Positions 8,964 through 17,586 of a stretch of 64,000 nucleotides of DNA are shown one piece after another. Location of the stretch: positions 1,056,501 to 1,120,500 of the forward strand of contig NZ_FPCH01000001.1 of NCBI RefSeq assembly GCF_900116175.1, read 5' to 3'. The stretch comes from Hyphomicrobium facile (GTDB lineage: Bacteria > Pseudomonadota > Alphaproteobacteria > Rhizobiales > Hyphomicrobiaceae). Position numbers and translations under genes: made by a program. The notes under the pieces were generated by a model. The model saw only the letters and a program-made list of their open reading frames with translations. It did no database searches and was not told where the DNA came from. Numbering within the stretch: position 1 is the first letter of the stretch; every line of letters starts with the position of its first letter.

Positions 8964-9428
8964 ATGGCTCGCGTCACCGTCGAAGATTGCGTCGACAAAA
9001 TTCCGAATAGATTTGAGTTGGTACTCCTCGCAGCGCATCGCGCGCGGTCGATCACCAACGGCAGCGCTATTACGATTGCCCCCGACGACGACAAGAACCC
9101 CGTCATCGCATTGCGCGAGATCGCAGAGCGTACGCTGTCGCCCGACGACATGCGCGAAACGCTGATTTCGTCGATCCAGAAAAATACCGAAGTCGACGAG
9201 CCGGAAGCCGTTGCAGCACCGTTGCTGCCGCCGGAGCGCCGCGCACCGATGCTGGGACGCGACGATCTTTCGTCCGATACGCAGGTCGACGTCATGACGG
9301 AAGAGCAGCTTCTTCGCGGCTTGGAGAGCATGACCCCGCTGGAGCCTTCGGCCAATATCGGATCGGGATCAGGTTCGGGTTCGGGTTCGCGCGAACGGGA
9401 CCGCGATCCGCGCGATCGTTCTCGCTAA
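8964..9428 (+). CDS. rpoZ: DNA-directed RNA polymerase omega subunit
   Basis: The small RNA polymerase subunit that helps assemble beta-prime and contributes to ppGpp sensitivity. The N-terminal ~65 residues are classic omega: [37 protein letters not shown]. The protein is 154 residues, well beyond the ~90 of E. coli. The extra C-terminal part is acidic and then ends in a Gly-Ser run encoded by repeated GGTTCG hexamers (9361-9390) and an Arg/Asp-rich tail. It directly precedes the rel gene, the usual alphaproteobacterial arrangement, which links omega with the stringent response. Confidence 0.95.
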   Translation: MARVTVEDCVDKIPNRFELVLLAAHRARSITNGSAITIAPDDDKNPVIALREIAERTLSPDDMRETLISSIQKNTEVDEPEAVAAPLLPPERRAPMLGRDDLSSDTQVDVMTEEQLLRGLESMTPLEPSANIGSGSGSGSGSRERDRDPRDRSR

Positions 9429-9529
9429 GACTCAATTCTTCTGCCTCGCGACATCACGCTCGCACTGATCCACTTTAATGTGTGCTGCGTCTTCGGTTAC
9501 GCTTGCGCACTGAAGGAGTGCGGCGGGTC

Positions 9530-11755
9530 ATGATGCGGCAATACGAACTCGTCGAGCGGGTTCTCAAATACGATCCAAAGGCAGACGAGGCGCTTCTCAA
9601 CCGCGCCTACGTCTATGCGATGAAGGCGCACGGCCATCAGAAGCGTGCGTCGGGCGCGCCCTATTTTTCGCATCCGCTCGAAGTGGCGGCCATTCTCACC
9701 GATCTGAAGCTCGACGACGCAACGATTGCGACGGCGCTGCTTCACGACGTGATCGAGGACACGGATGCGACGCGAACCGAAATCGATCAGATGTTCGGGC
9801 CGGAGATCGGCAGCCTCGTCGACGGCCTGACGAAGATCAAGCGCCTGGATCTCGTTTCCAAAAAAGCTGAACAGGCGGAAAACTTCCGCAAGCTTCTCAT
9901 CGCGATCTCGAGCGACATCCGCGTGCTTCTCGTCAAGCTCGCGGACCGTTTGCACAACATGCGAACGCTCGAGCACATGAGGCCCGAGAGCCGCCGTCGC
10001 AATTCGGAGGAGACGCTCGATATCTACGCGCCGCTCGCCGGCATGATGGGTATGCAGGCGCTTCGCGAGGAACTCGAGGATCACGCTTTTCGCTGGCTGC
10101 ATCCCGAAGCCTACGATGCGCTCACCGAAAAGCTCGCGGAAATGCGCGAGCGCAATCGCGGGCTCGTCGAAGAGATCCGTCAGGCTATCGCGCGCAAGTG
10201 CGACGACGCCGGCATCAAGGCCGAGACGTTCGGAAGAGAGAAGAAGCCTTATGCCATCTGGAGCAAGATGAAGCATAAGCAGATCAGCCTCGAGCAACTC
10301 TCGGACATCTACGGCTTCCGGGTCATCGTGAGTTCGATCGAAGACTGCTACCGGGTGCTTGGCATCGTGCACACGACATGGAGCACCGTTCCCGGCCGCT
10401 TCAAGGATTACATCTCCGCTCCGAAGCGGAACAATTATCAGTCGATACACACGACCGTTTATGGTCCCCGTCATCAGCGCGTCGAGCTGCAAATCCGCAC
10501 GTCCGACATGCAGCATATCGCCGAGTTCGGCATCGCGGCTCACGCGCTCTACAAGGATCAGCAGCACGGCCTCGTGAACGGCCATGAGTTCGAGGCCGGC
10601 ATAGACGTAGACGACAGCCCCTATGGCCGTCTCCGGGTGATGATTTCTTCGCTGCTCGAAGCGGCGAACCCGGAAGAATTTCTCGAGCATACGAAGCTCG
10701 AGCTTTTTCACGACCAGGTTTTTTGCTTCACGCCGAAGGGCCGGCTCATTGCGCTGCCGCGCGGGGCGACGCCGCTCGACTTCGCGTATGCGGTGCACAC
10801 GGATATCGGCAACGAGGCCACCGCCGCCTACATCAACGGCCGGCACGTACCCATCGATACGCATCTGCGGAACGGCGACGAAGTCGTCATCGAAACGTCG
10901 AAGGGGCACATCCGGCCGGCCGCGTGGGAGGCCTTCGCCGTTACCGGGCGTGCGCGGGCGGCGATACGAAGAGCGGCGCGCGAGGCCGAACGCCGGCGTT
11001 TCATCGAGCTCGGGCGGCAGCTCGTCAATTCGACGCTTGCCGGACTCGAGGTCGATTACTCGGAAGAGAAGGTTAAGGCGGCAGCGCCAAAGATCGGCTT
11101 CAAGACCGCCGATGACCTCTTAGCGGCGGTCGGGCGGAACGATATTCCGCTTCAAGACGTGGTTGGCGCCATCCTGCCCCAGGGGCAGGCGCCTGGAGAT
11201 GAGGGCTATAAGCCGACGCGGCGCTTTGGCCGCGCCCGGGACCAGGAAGGCTGGTTCAACATCGAGAAGGTCAACAGCCTCAAGTTCCGGACGGCCGAGA
11301 TCGACAGCACAACGGCGGTTTCAATCGGCGGTCCGAGCCAGGAGTTGCCGGTTGCGTTCGAGCCCGGAGGCGCGGTTCCGGGGGACCGGATCGTCGGCGT
11401 CATGGCTCCGGGCGAGGGGATTCGCGTCTTTCAGATCCATTCACCGCGTCTGAAGGAGTACGAAGAAGAGCATTGGATCGACGTGACCTGGGACGTCGAT
11501 CCGGAGCGACCCCAGCGTTTTCCGGCCCGAATTAGCGTGACCGCCGTCAATGCGCCCGGTTCATTGGCCGAGATCGCCAAGGTGATCGGCGAGACGGGTG
11601 GCAATATCGACAATATCAAGATGGCTCGCCGTGCTGCAGACTTCACGGTGATGCATATCGAGCTCGAGGTTTTCGATTTGGTGCATTTGAACCACATCGT
11701 TGCAGGACTCAGGGCGAAATCCGCAGTTGCCAAGGTGGAACGGCTGTTCGAGTGA
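9530..11755 (+). CDS. rel: Bifunctional (p)ppGpp synthetase/hydrolase (RSH)
   Basis: Makes and degrades (p)ppGpp in the stringent response. Domains in order, numbered from the chosen start: HD hydrolase (about 30-180, with HDVIEDT at 72-78), synthetase (about 230-350, with YGFRVIV near 260 and a KDYI-x-APK-x-NNYQSIHT motif), TGS (about 395-455) and a C-terminal ACT domain (about 665-740). Both catalytic motifs look intact, so it should be bifunctional. I chose ATG 9530 (or the adjacent ATG 9533), because AAGGAG lies about 10 bases upstream. The in-frame GTG at 9482 has no such support. Alphaproteobacteria usually carry a single RSH enzyme. Confidence 0.96.
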   Translation: MMRQYELVERVLKYDPKADEALLNRAYVYAMKAHGHQKRASGAPYFSHPLEVAAILTDLKLDDATIATALLHDVIEDTDATRTEIDQMFGPEIGSLVDGLTKIKRLDLVSKKAEQAENFRKLLIAISSDIRVLLVKLADRLHNMRTLEHMRPESRRRNSEETLDIYAPLAGMMGMQALREELEDHAFRWLHPEAYDALTEKLAEMRERNRGLVEEIRQAIARKCDDAGIKAETFGREKKPYAIWSKMKHKQISLEQLSDIYGFRVIVSSIEDCYRVLGIVHTTWSTVPGRFKDYISAPKRNNYQSIHTTVYGPRHQRVELQIRTSDMQHIAEFGIAAHALYKDQQHGLVNGHEFEAGIDVDDSPYGRLRVMISSLLEAANPEEFLEHTKLELFHDQVFCFTPKGRLIALPRGATPLDFAYAVHTDIGNEATAAYINGRHVPIDTHLRNGDEVVIETSKGHIRPAAWEAFAVTGRARAAIRRAAREAERRRFIELGRQLVNSTLAGLEVDYSEEKVKAAAPKIGFKTADDLLAAVGRNDIPLQDVVGAILPQGQAPGDEGYKPTRRFGRARDQEGWFNIEKVNSLKFRTAEIDSTTAVSIGGPSQELPVAFEPGGAVPGDRIVGVMAPGEGIRVFQIHSPRLKEYEEEHWIDVTWDVDPERPQRFPARISVTAVNAPGSLAEIAKVIGETGGNIDNIKMARRAADFTVMHIELEVFDLVHLNHIVAGLRAKSAVAKVERLFE

Positions 11756-11812
11756 GCTATTGTATGCGTTTTGGGTAGTTGATTTCGGTAGAGTCGATAG
11801 GATCGTTGTGGG

Positions 11813-12367
11813 TTGAACGAGAAGCTTACAGCATCGGGAGAGCGTGACGGTTCCAGGCTGTTCAACATAGCTGCCGTGCGCTCGAAAATCCGGTTCTTCT
11901 GGCGACGAGTACTTCTTCTTCGCGCGACGCCGCATCAGGTGGCGCTCGGCTTCGCGATCGGCGTTTTCAGCGCCTTTACCCCGTTTCTCGGCGTCCAGAC
12001 CATTCTCGCGTTTGCGCTGGCCTTCGTCCTCCGTGTCAGCATGCCCGCGGCGCTGCTCGGGACCTTCGTCGGCAATCCCCTGAGCTGGCCCGCCATCTGG
12101 AGCGGGTCTTACTTCGCGGGGGCGCTTCTTCTCGGGCAGGATCCGGCCTATGCGGCCGACCATTTTACCGACACGGCCAACGCGCTCGGCGCGACGTTGA
12201 GCGCTCCTTCGCCGGAGACGCTCAATACGGCGGTCGATTATCTTTCTCCGATCGTCGAGCCGATGATCGTCGGCGGTCTTCTCGTCGGCTTGATAGCGGC
12301 GGTGTTTAGCTACTATCCTACACGGCGAGCGGTGCGCGTTTTCCAACGGCACCGCAGGCTCCGCTGA
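11813..12367 (+). CDS. DUF2062 membrane protein
   Basis: A 184-residue integral membrane protein with the DUF2062 signature: [16 protein letters not shown], then FTPFLGVQT and FVGNPLSWP. Three or four transmembrane segments are visible, the last at about 150-172. Function is unknown; the family is common near rel and pdxJ in Alphaproteobacteria. The longest frame opens with a TTG at 11813; a GTG at 11876 is an alternative, so the start is uncertain. It lies 57 bp downstream of rel and 49 bp upstream of pdxJ. Confidence 0.85.
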   Translation: MNEKLTASGERDGSRLFNIAAVRSKIRFFWRRVLLLRATPHQVALGFAIGVFSAFTPFLGVQTILAFALAFVLRVSMPAALLGTFVGNPLSWPAIWSGSYFAGALLLGQDPAYAADHFTDTANALGATLSAPSPETLNTAVDYLSPIVEPMIVGGLLVGLIAAVFSYYPTRRAVRVFQRHRRLR

Positions 12368-12416
12368 ACTATCGGCGGCAGGACAGTCCTTTCCTCATCA
12401 TTGGTGGCAAAAGCAC

Positions 12417-13229
12417 GTGGCGGCTAACCGTAAGCTTCCGGAAACCGGTCAATCGACGACGCCCGCTCGCGCGTTGCGGCTCGGCGTAAACATCGATCAT
12501 GTCGCGACGCTCAGAAATGCGCGCGGCGGCCTCCATCCAGATCCGTTGCGTGCGGCTCATCTTGCGATCGAAGGGGGTGCCGACGGGATCACGGCGCATT
12601 TGCGCGAAGACCGCAGGCACATTTCCGATAGCGACATTACGCGGCTCAAGAACGAGCTGACGCGCCCGCTCAATCTGGAAATGGCCGCGACGGACGAGAT
12701 GCTGGACATCGCGTTGCGCCATGTGCCGAACGCCTGTTGCCTTGTGCCGGAAAGGCGCGAGGAGCGGACGACCGAGGGCGGCCTCGATGTGCGGGGGGCG
12801 GCGAAATCTCTCGCGCCGTTGATTGCAAAGCTCAAGGATGCCGGCATTCGGGTATCGTTGTTCGTCGAGCCCGATATCAAGACGATCGAGGCGGCGTCGG
12901 CTGTCGGCGCCGACATTGTCGAGCTTCATACCGGCAAATATTGCCATCTCGCACTCGAACACGACGCGGCGGGCGTCGCTCGCGAACTCGAGCGGCATAA
13001 GAAAGCGGCGAATGCCGCAGCGTCGGCGGGGCTCGAGGTCCACGCCGGGCATGGGCTTACCTACAACACGGTGCAGCCGATTGCGCGCATCCCAGAAGTC
13101 GTCGAGCTGAATATTGGGCATTTCCTGATCGGGGAGGCGATCTTCGGTGGCCTCTCCATGGCCGTCCGGCGCATGCGCGTCCTGATGGATGAGGCGCGAG
13201 AAGCGCTCTCCATGCGGGGAGCGGGATGA
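12417..13229 (+). CDS. pdxJ: Pyridoxine 5'-phosphate synthase
   Basis: Condenses 3-amino-2-oxopropyl phosphate with 1-deoxy-D-xylulose 5-phosphate to form pyridoxine 5'-phosphate in the DXP-dependent vitamin B6 pathway. The 270-residue TIM-barrel protein shows [17 protein letters not shown], the [12 protein letters not shown] segment, LVPERREE-x-TTEGG, ELHTG and HAGHGL, all hallmark motifs. It starts at a GTG with a weak GGTGG upstream. The first ~20 residues are an unstructured extension compared with E. coli PdxJ. The stop overlaps the acpS start in ATGA, so translation is coupled. Confidence 0.96.
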   Translation: MAANRKLPETGQSTTPARALRLGVNIDHVATLRNARGGLHPDPLRAAHLAIEGGADGITAHLREDRRHISDSDITRLKNELTRPLNLEMAATDEMLDIALRHVPNACCLVPERREERTTEGGLDVRGAAKSLAPLIAKLKDAGIRVSLFVEPDIKTIEAASAVGADIVELHTGKYCHLALEHDAAGVARELERHKKAANAAASAGLEVHAGHGLTYNTVQPIARIPEVVELNIGHFLIGEAIFGGLSMAVRRMRVLMDEAREALSMRGAG

Positions 13230-13642
13230 TCATCGGGATCGGCAACGATCTTTGTGATATCCGGCGGGTCGAGCGAACGATCGCGCGCTTTGGCGATCGT
13301 TTTCTCAACCGTGTATTCACTGCGGAAGAGCGCCGGAAGGCATTCTCACGGGCGCATTCGGCCCGAACTTTTGCAAAGCGGTTCGCGGCGAAGGAGGCTG
13401 CGTCGAAGGCTCTCGGGACCGGATTTCGCTACGGCGTGCATCTCAAGGACATCGGCGTCGTGAATGCTATATCCGGGCGTCCGACATTGGCGCTCACAGG
13501 GGGCGCGGCCGATCAGCTCGCGCGATTGATACCGGCGGGCTTCAAGGCCCGCATTGACGTCACTTTGACTGACGAATACCCGATGGCCCAAGCCATCGTC
13601 ATTATTTCCGCAGTCCCGGCTCAAGAAAATCTACGCGACTGA
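13226..13642 (+). CDS. acpS: Holo-[acyl-carrier-protein] synthase
   Basis: Transfers the 4'-phosphopantetheine arm of CoA to acyl carrier protein, which activates fatty-acid synthesis. The 138-residue protein shows [10 protein letters not shown]-x-RVE (2-14), FT-x-EER and [15 protein letters not shown], the metal- and CoA-binding motifs. Its ATG overlaps the stop of pdxJ by four bases (13226-13229). It belongs to the pdxJ-acpS-lepB-rnc-era-recO block. Confidence 0.96.
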   Translation: MIIGIGNDLCDIRRVERTIARFGDRFLNRVFTAEERRKAFSRAHSARTFAKRFAAKEAASKALGTGFRYGVHLKDIGVVNAISGRPTLALTGGAADQLARLIPAGFKARIDVTLTDEYPMAQAIVIISAVPAQENLRD

Positions 13643-13839
13643 CCATTTCGCCGCGGCTATAAACGTCTTGGACGCGCTACTACATGCATTGTCCGGCAGC
13701 GTTGAGTTGCTGTTATTCCTTACGTTTTTGTCAGGTTTGTAGCCGTCGTTGCGGCTCAGGGGCAAACTCGCTATAGCGGACCGCCTAACAAGAAGCGAGC
13801 CCCGGCCAGTGCCGCCTGGCGGCGCAGAGGAGCCTCCGG

Positions 13840-14598
13840 ATGAGCGTTGGTATTAAGACGTCGAGATCGAGTTGGTTTGAAACACTCGTCATCGTCGTCG
13901 AAGCACTCGCCATTGCGATGTTCGTCCGCATCTTCTTTTATCAGCCGTTCAATATCCCCTCTGGCTCGATGAAAGAAACGCTGCTGATCGGCGATTACCT
14001 TTTCGTTTCGAAGCTATCCTACGGGTACAGCAAGTTCTCGTTCCCGTTCAGTCCCAACATCTTCGAAGGGCGGATTTTCGGCGCCGAACCGAAGCGGGGC
14101 GACGTTGCCGTCTTCAAGCTGCCGCGGGATAACTCGACCGACTACATCAAGCGGGTCATCGGGCTCCCGGGTGACGAAATTCAGATGAAGAACGGCCAGC
14201 TCTTCATTAACGGTGCGGCCATTCCGAAGGAGCCCGCGGGCGAATTCACGACGTTCGAGGAGGGCCGGGAGCGGACCATTCCGGTGTTCGAGGAAACGCT
14301 TCCGAATGGCGTGAAGTATAAAGTTCTCGATAGCGACCCGAATGGACCCTATGACAACACGGGGGTCTACAAGGTTCCTGAGGGTCACTACTTCATGATG
14401 GGTGACAATCGCGACAATTCCACCGACAGTCGTGTTCGAAGCGCCGTCGGGTTCGTCCCTTATGAGAATTTTATCGGTCGTGCCGAGATCATCTTCTTCT
14501 CCGCTAAAGTCGATGAGCCCGATGCCTTCCGGTGGTACGCGCCCTGGACCTGGCCGTTTGACATCCGTTGGAACAGGTTCTTCAATCTCGTGCGGTGA
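13840..14598 (+). CDS. lepB: Signal peptidase I
   Basis: Cleaves signal peptides from exported proteins at the outer face of the inner membrane. The 252-residue protein has one N-terminal transmembrane segment (about 13-33). The catalytic Ser43 is in PSGSMKETL and the general base Lys104 in YIKRVIGLPGD. The MGDNRDNSTDSR box is also present. A clear GAGGAG lies 8 bases before the ATG. The ~200-bp gap behind acpS probably holds a separate promoter for lepB-rnc-era-recO. Confidence 0.96.
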   Translation: MSVGIKTSRSSWFETLVIVVEALAIAMFVRIFFYQPFNIPSGSMKETLLIGDYLFVSKLSYGYSKFSFPFSPNIFEGRIFGAEPKRGDVAVFKLPRDNSTDYIKRVIGLPGDEIQMKNGQLFINGAAIPKEPAGEFTTFEEGRERTIPVFEETLPNGVKYKVLDSDPNGPYDNTGVYKVPEGHYFMMGDNRDNSTDSRVRSAVGFVPYENFIGRAEIIFFSAKVDEPDAFRWYAPWTWPFDIRWNRFFNLVR

Positions 14599-14619
14599 CC
14601 GCCACGCGGCATTTGCGCC

Positions 14620-15327
14620 ATGCTGAGACCTCGGAAGTTTAAAGAACTCGAGACCAAACTGGGATACAGGTTCAAGGATCCTGCGCTCTTGGAGCGTGCG
14701 CTGACGCATGCGAGCGTTCGCGGTGGAAAAGTTGCCCGGTTCGACAACGAACGCCTGGAATTCATCGGTGATCGCGTTCTGGGTCTTGCGATCGCGGAGG
14801 CGCTCAACGGGCAGTATCCCGATGCGAGCGAGGGCGAACTCGCCCGCCGTTACAATCGCCTCGTCCGCGGGGAGGCCTGTGCCAAGGTCGCCCGCACCAT
14901 CGGGCTCGGCGACCATCTCATTCTTTCGGAAAGCGAAGCCGACAGTGGCGGCCGAAATAAAACAACGATCCTTGCCGACGCCGCGGAAGCCCTCCTCGGC
15001 GCGGTGTTCATCGACGGCGGGTTCGAGAAGGCACGCGGCGTTGTCCACAGGCTCTGGCGGGAACAATCCGAGCTCGTTCCGGAAGTGGCGGTCGATGCCA
15101 AATCGGCCTTGCAGGAATGGGCCCAAGGTCAGGGGCTGGCACTACCTCGATATACGGTCGTCGCGCGCAACGGACCGGATCACGCGCCGCGATTTACGGC
15201 CGAAGTCTTGATCGCCGGGAAGGCGCCCGCACAGGGCGAGGGGGCATCGAAGCGCATTGCCGAGCAGGCCGCGGCAAGTGCTCTTCTAACCCGGGAAGGC
15301 GTAGGAGCGCACATAGGCGATGTCTAA
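14620..15327 (+). CDS. rnc: Ribonuclease III
   Basis: Cuts double-stranded RNA in rRNA precursors and regulatory duplexes. The 235-residue protein has the RNase III signature NERLEFIGDRVLGL, with E47 and D51 in the metal site. D120 and E123 lie in the second metal-binding motif DAAEALLGA. A C-terminal double-stranded RNA-binding domain follows (about 163-228). It lies 21 bp behind lepB, and its end overlaps era by 8 bp. Confidence 0.96.
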   Translation: MLRPRKFKELETKLGYRFKDPALLERALTHASVRGGKVARFDNERLEFIGDRVLGLAIAEALNGQYPDASEGELARRYNRLVRGEACAKVARTIGLGDHLILSESEADSGGRNKTTILADAAEALLGAVFIDGGFEKARGVVHRLWREQSELVPEVAVDAKSALQEWAQGQGLALPRYTVVARNGPDHAPRFTAEVLIAGKAPAQGEGASKRIAEQAAASALLTREGVGAHIGDV

Positions 15328-16258
15328 TAACACCACAGGTTCAGCGCCGCTCGACGCCGGTGACCGGCGATGCGGTTTCGTTGCCGTCATTGGGCCGACG
15401 AATGCCGGCAAGTCGACGCTCGTCAACGCGCTCGTCGGCGCCAAGGTCGCGATCGTTTCGCATAAAGTTCAAACGACCCGGGCTCCCATTCGCGGCATCG
15501 CGATGGAAGGGAACAGCCAGATCATCTTCATAGATACGGCCGGCATCTTCAATCCGAAGCGCCGATTGGATCGCGCGATGGTAGACGCGGCGTGGGGCGG
15601 GCTCGAAGACGCCGATGCGGTGCTGCTCGTCATCGATGCGGCAGCCAGCATAGATGACGACGTGAAAGGCATCATCGAGCGGCTCAAATCGGCCCGGATG
15701 CCGAAGATCGTCATCTTGAATAAGATTGACCGCGTGGACGACAAGCCGAGGCTCTTGTCGCTGGCGAAAATGGTCGATGAGCTGCTTGTTGCCGATCGCA
15801 TTTTCATGATCTCGGCGACGGAAGGTCAGGGCATCAAGGATCTCAGATCCTATCTCGGAAATCTCGTACCTGTGGGTCCGTGGCACTATTCAGAAGATGA
15901 CGTCACGGACGTGCCGATGCGGACGCAAGCGGCTGAGATGACCCGTGAAAGCGTCTATCGCTTCCTGCACCAGGAGCTGCCTTATACGACGACCGTCGAG
16001 ACCACGGACTGGAAGAGCCTGAAGGACGGCTCGGCGCGCGTCGAGCAGACCATTTACGTCGAACGCGACAGCCAGAAGAAGATCGTGCTCGGCAAGGGCG
16101 GCGATACGATCAAGAAAATATCGAGCACGGCCCGACATGCGATCGAGGAGATGGCCGGCCACCGGGTGCATCTGTTTCTATTCGTCAAAGTGCGTGAGAA
16201 CTGGGAAAGCGACCCTGAGCGTTATCGGGAAATGGGTCTGCCTTTCCCGAAATCGTAA
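15320..16258 (+). CDS. era: GTPase Era
   Basis: An essential GTPase that binds the 3' end of 16S rRNA and aids maturation of the 30S subunit. The 312-residue protein has the G1 motif GPTNAGKST (about 30-38), the G3 motif DTAGI, and the G4 motif NKID. A C-terminal KH domain is present (about 215-300, with KIVLGKGGDTIKKI). Translationally coupled to rnc through an 8-bp overlap. Confidence 0.96.
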   Translation: MSNNTTGSAPLDAGDRRCGFVAVIGPTNAGKSTLVNALVGAKVAIVSHKVQTTRAPIRGIAMEGNSQIIFIDTAGIFNPKRRLDRAMVDAAWGGLEDADAVLLVIDAAASIDDDVKGIIERLKSARMPKIVILNKIDRVDDKPRLLSLAKMVDELLVADRIFMISATEGQGIKDLRSYLGNLVPVGPWHYSEDDVTDVPMRTQAAEMTRESVYRFLHQELPYTTTVETTDWKSLKDGSARVEQTIYVERDSQKKIVLGKGGDTIKKISSTARHAIEEMAGHRVHLFLFVKVRENWESDPERYREMGLPFPKS

Positions 16259-16279
16259 GGCGCCGGTACCTAAGCCCAT

Positions 16280-16999
16280 ATGCAATGGTCCGATGAAGGC
16301 ATTGTACTTTCGGTAAAGCCCCACGGCGAGACTGCCGCGATCGTCGATCTATGGACGAGAGCACATGGCCGGCACATGGGACTCGTGCACGGCGGCCGCT
16401 CGCGGCGGCTGCGTCCCGTTCTTCAGCCGGGCAACCACATCGATGCGGAATGGAAGGCGCGTCTCGCCGACCAACTCGGCACCATGAGCGTCGAAATGCG
16501 ACGCGCTTTCGCTGCCGAGGCGATGGACGACGCGCAGGCGTTGATGGCGCTTTCCTCCATCACGTCCCTCACGCGGCTTCTGCCTGAGCGTGATCCGCAT
16601 CCCAATCTTTACGAGATCACGCTGTTCGTTCTCGGCTTTCTCAATGATGCGACCGTGTGGCCCGCGCTTCTCGTCAGATGGGAGATGGCGCTGCTCGATG
16701 AGCTGGGCTTCGGCCTCGATCTCAGCCAGTGCGCGGCAACGGGCAGCAATGATCAGCTCATTTATGTGTCGCCGAAGTCCGGTCGCGCGGTCTCGGCATC
16801 GGCGGGCGAACCCTATCGCGATAAGCTTCTGGCACTTCCCCAGTTCCTGACGAAACAGCGATCCGGCGCGGTGACGATGCAGGACGTCAGTCTCGGGTTT
16901 GCGCTCACCGGGCATTTCATCGAAAAGCATCTTTTACTCCCGCGGGGAGAAACGCTCCCTCAATCGCGCGCGCGGCTCGTTGCGCTGCTTGCGGCCTGA
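16280..16999 (+). CDS. recO: DNA repair protein RecO
   Basis: Works with RecR and RecF to load RecA on SSB-coated single-stranded gaps. The 239-residue protein begins with the OB-fold signature WSDEGIVLSVKPHGE and GHMGLVHGGRSR-like segments. The rest is the helical RecO C-terminal domain with FEL-like GFGLDLSQCAATG (zinc-binding positions are degenerate). It is the last gene of the lepB-rnc-era-recO group; a terminator lies about 220 bp downstream. Confidence 0.93.
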   Translation: MQWSDEGIVLSVKPHGETAAIVDLWTRAHGRHMGLVHGGRSRRLRPVLQPGNHIDAEWKARLADQLGTMSVEMRRAFAAEAMDDAQALMALSSITSLTRLLPERDPHPNLYEITLFVLGFLNDATVWPALLVRWEMALLDELGFGLDLSQCAATGSNDQLIYVSPKSGRAVSASAGEPYRDKLLALPQFLTKQRSGAVTMQDVSLGFALTGHFIEKHLLLPRGETLPQSRARLVALLAA

Positions 17000-17217
17000 G
17001 GTTCAGTCGCGCGATTTTGTTCGCGGTCATCGACGCGTATTCGATCGGGCCGGCGACGGATGTCCGGCAGGCGCTCGTTCTTCTAACAACTGCGAAGCGA
17101 AGTGATTGCGGGATCACGCGGCTTTGCGGCAAGCGACCGCGCCGCGGAGGTTTTGCCTTCTGCGGGCCGGAGCAATTCCACTGGCCACGTGCGCCCAGAA
17201 CCGCACTCAGCCGGTCA

Positions 17218-17256
17218 GCCCGTTCGGAAATCCCCCCTTCCGGACGGGCTTTATTG
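17218..17256 (+). terminator. Rho-independent terminator downstream of recO
   Basis: A 12-bp stem, GCCCGTTCGGAA with TTCCGGACGGGC, has one G-U pair and an 8-base loop. It is followed by TTTATTG. It could end the recO transcript or a small RNA from the preceding 200 bp. Confidence 0.75.
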
Positions 17257-17260
17257 TTTG

Positions 17261-17299
17261 CATCCGGCGACTCCCCTCCGGGGAGCCGGCCGCCGGATG
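17261..17299. repeat. Strong two-tier inverted repeat
   Basis: The outer arms CATCCGGCG and CGCCGGATG enclose an inner CTCCCC-TCC-GGGGAG hairpin. It lies 12 bp behind the terminator stem and has no T-tract. It might be a second structural element of the same RNA or a REP-like unit. Confidence 0.65.
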
Positions 17300-17408
17300 C
17301 GCGAACAGGACCGGGCGATGCGAGCCTTCAGCAACCATTCATTCTGAGGTGTAGATAACTCTCCTGAAACTTACCCGTCGCGCACGCGGGAGCACGACGG
17401 GAGGTTAC

Positions 17409-17437
17409 GGGGGTCGCAGCGGGGAGCTGCGGCCCCC
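17409..17437. repeat. GC-rich hairpin upstream of the repeat-protein gene
   Basis: The arms GGGGGTCGCAGC and GCTGCGGCCCCC pair over 12 bp with one G-U and a 5-base loop. A short CGTCTTT follows. It is 150 bp upstream of the next gene and may act as a weak terminator or leader structure. Confidence 0.55.
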
Positions 17438-17586
17438 GAACGTCTTTGGCTGTCTGTGATGGCTGCGCCACAGTACCGTCGACGGGCCTTTTGGGTTTCC
17501 AATTTCGTGCGGCTCTTAAGTCGCAATTAAGTATCACGACCTACGCTCCGGACCATGTAGTTGGCCTGGGTGTGTGGGGGCATTCG

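Larger units (their letters stand above)
17000..17586 (+). other. Structured intergenic region behind recO
   Basis: A 587-bp stretch without a convincing gene. It holds three strong hairpins (17218-17249, 17261-17299 and 17409-17437), the first followed by a T-rich run. Short frames that cross it look like translations of the hairpins and have no ribosome binding site. It may encode a small RNA that ends at the first hairpin; this is inference. Confidence 0.5.

Noticed and set aside
9482-9529. GTG start for rel, 16 codons upstream
   Set aside because: No ribosome binding site and an Arg/Leu-repeat N-terminus; AAGGAG supports 9530.
9497-10909. Antisense frame of 470 codons opposite rel
   Set aside because: The sense strand encodes all four RSH domains; the antisense is codon-bias shadow.
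17101-17358. Short frames across the hairpins behind recO
   Set aside because: No ribosome binding site; the peptides are translations of the hairpin sequences.
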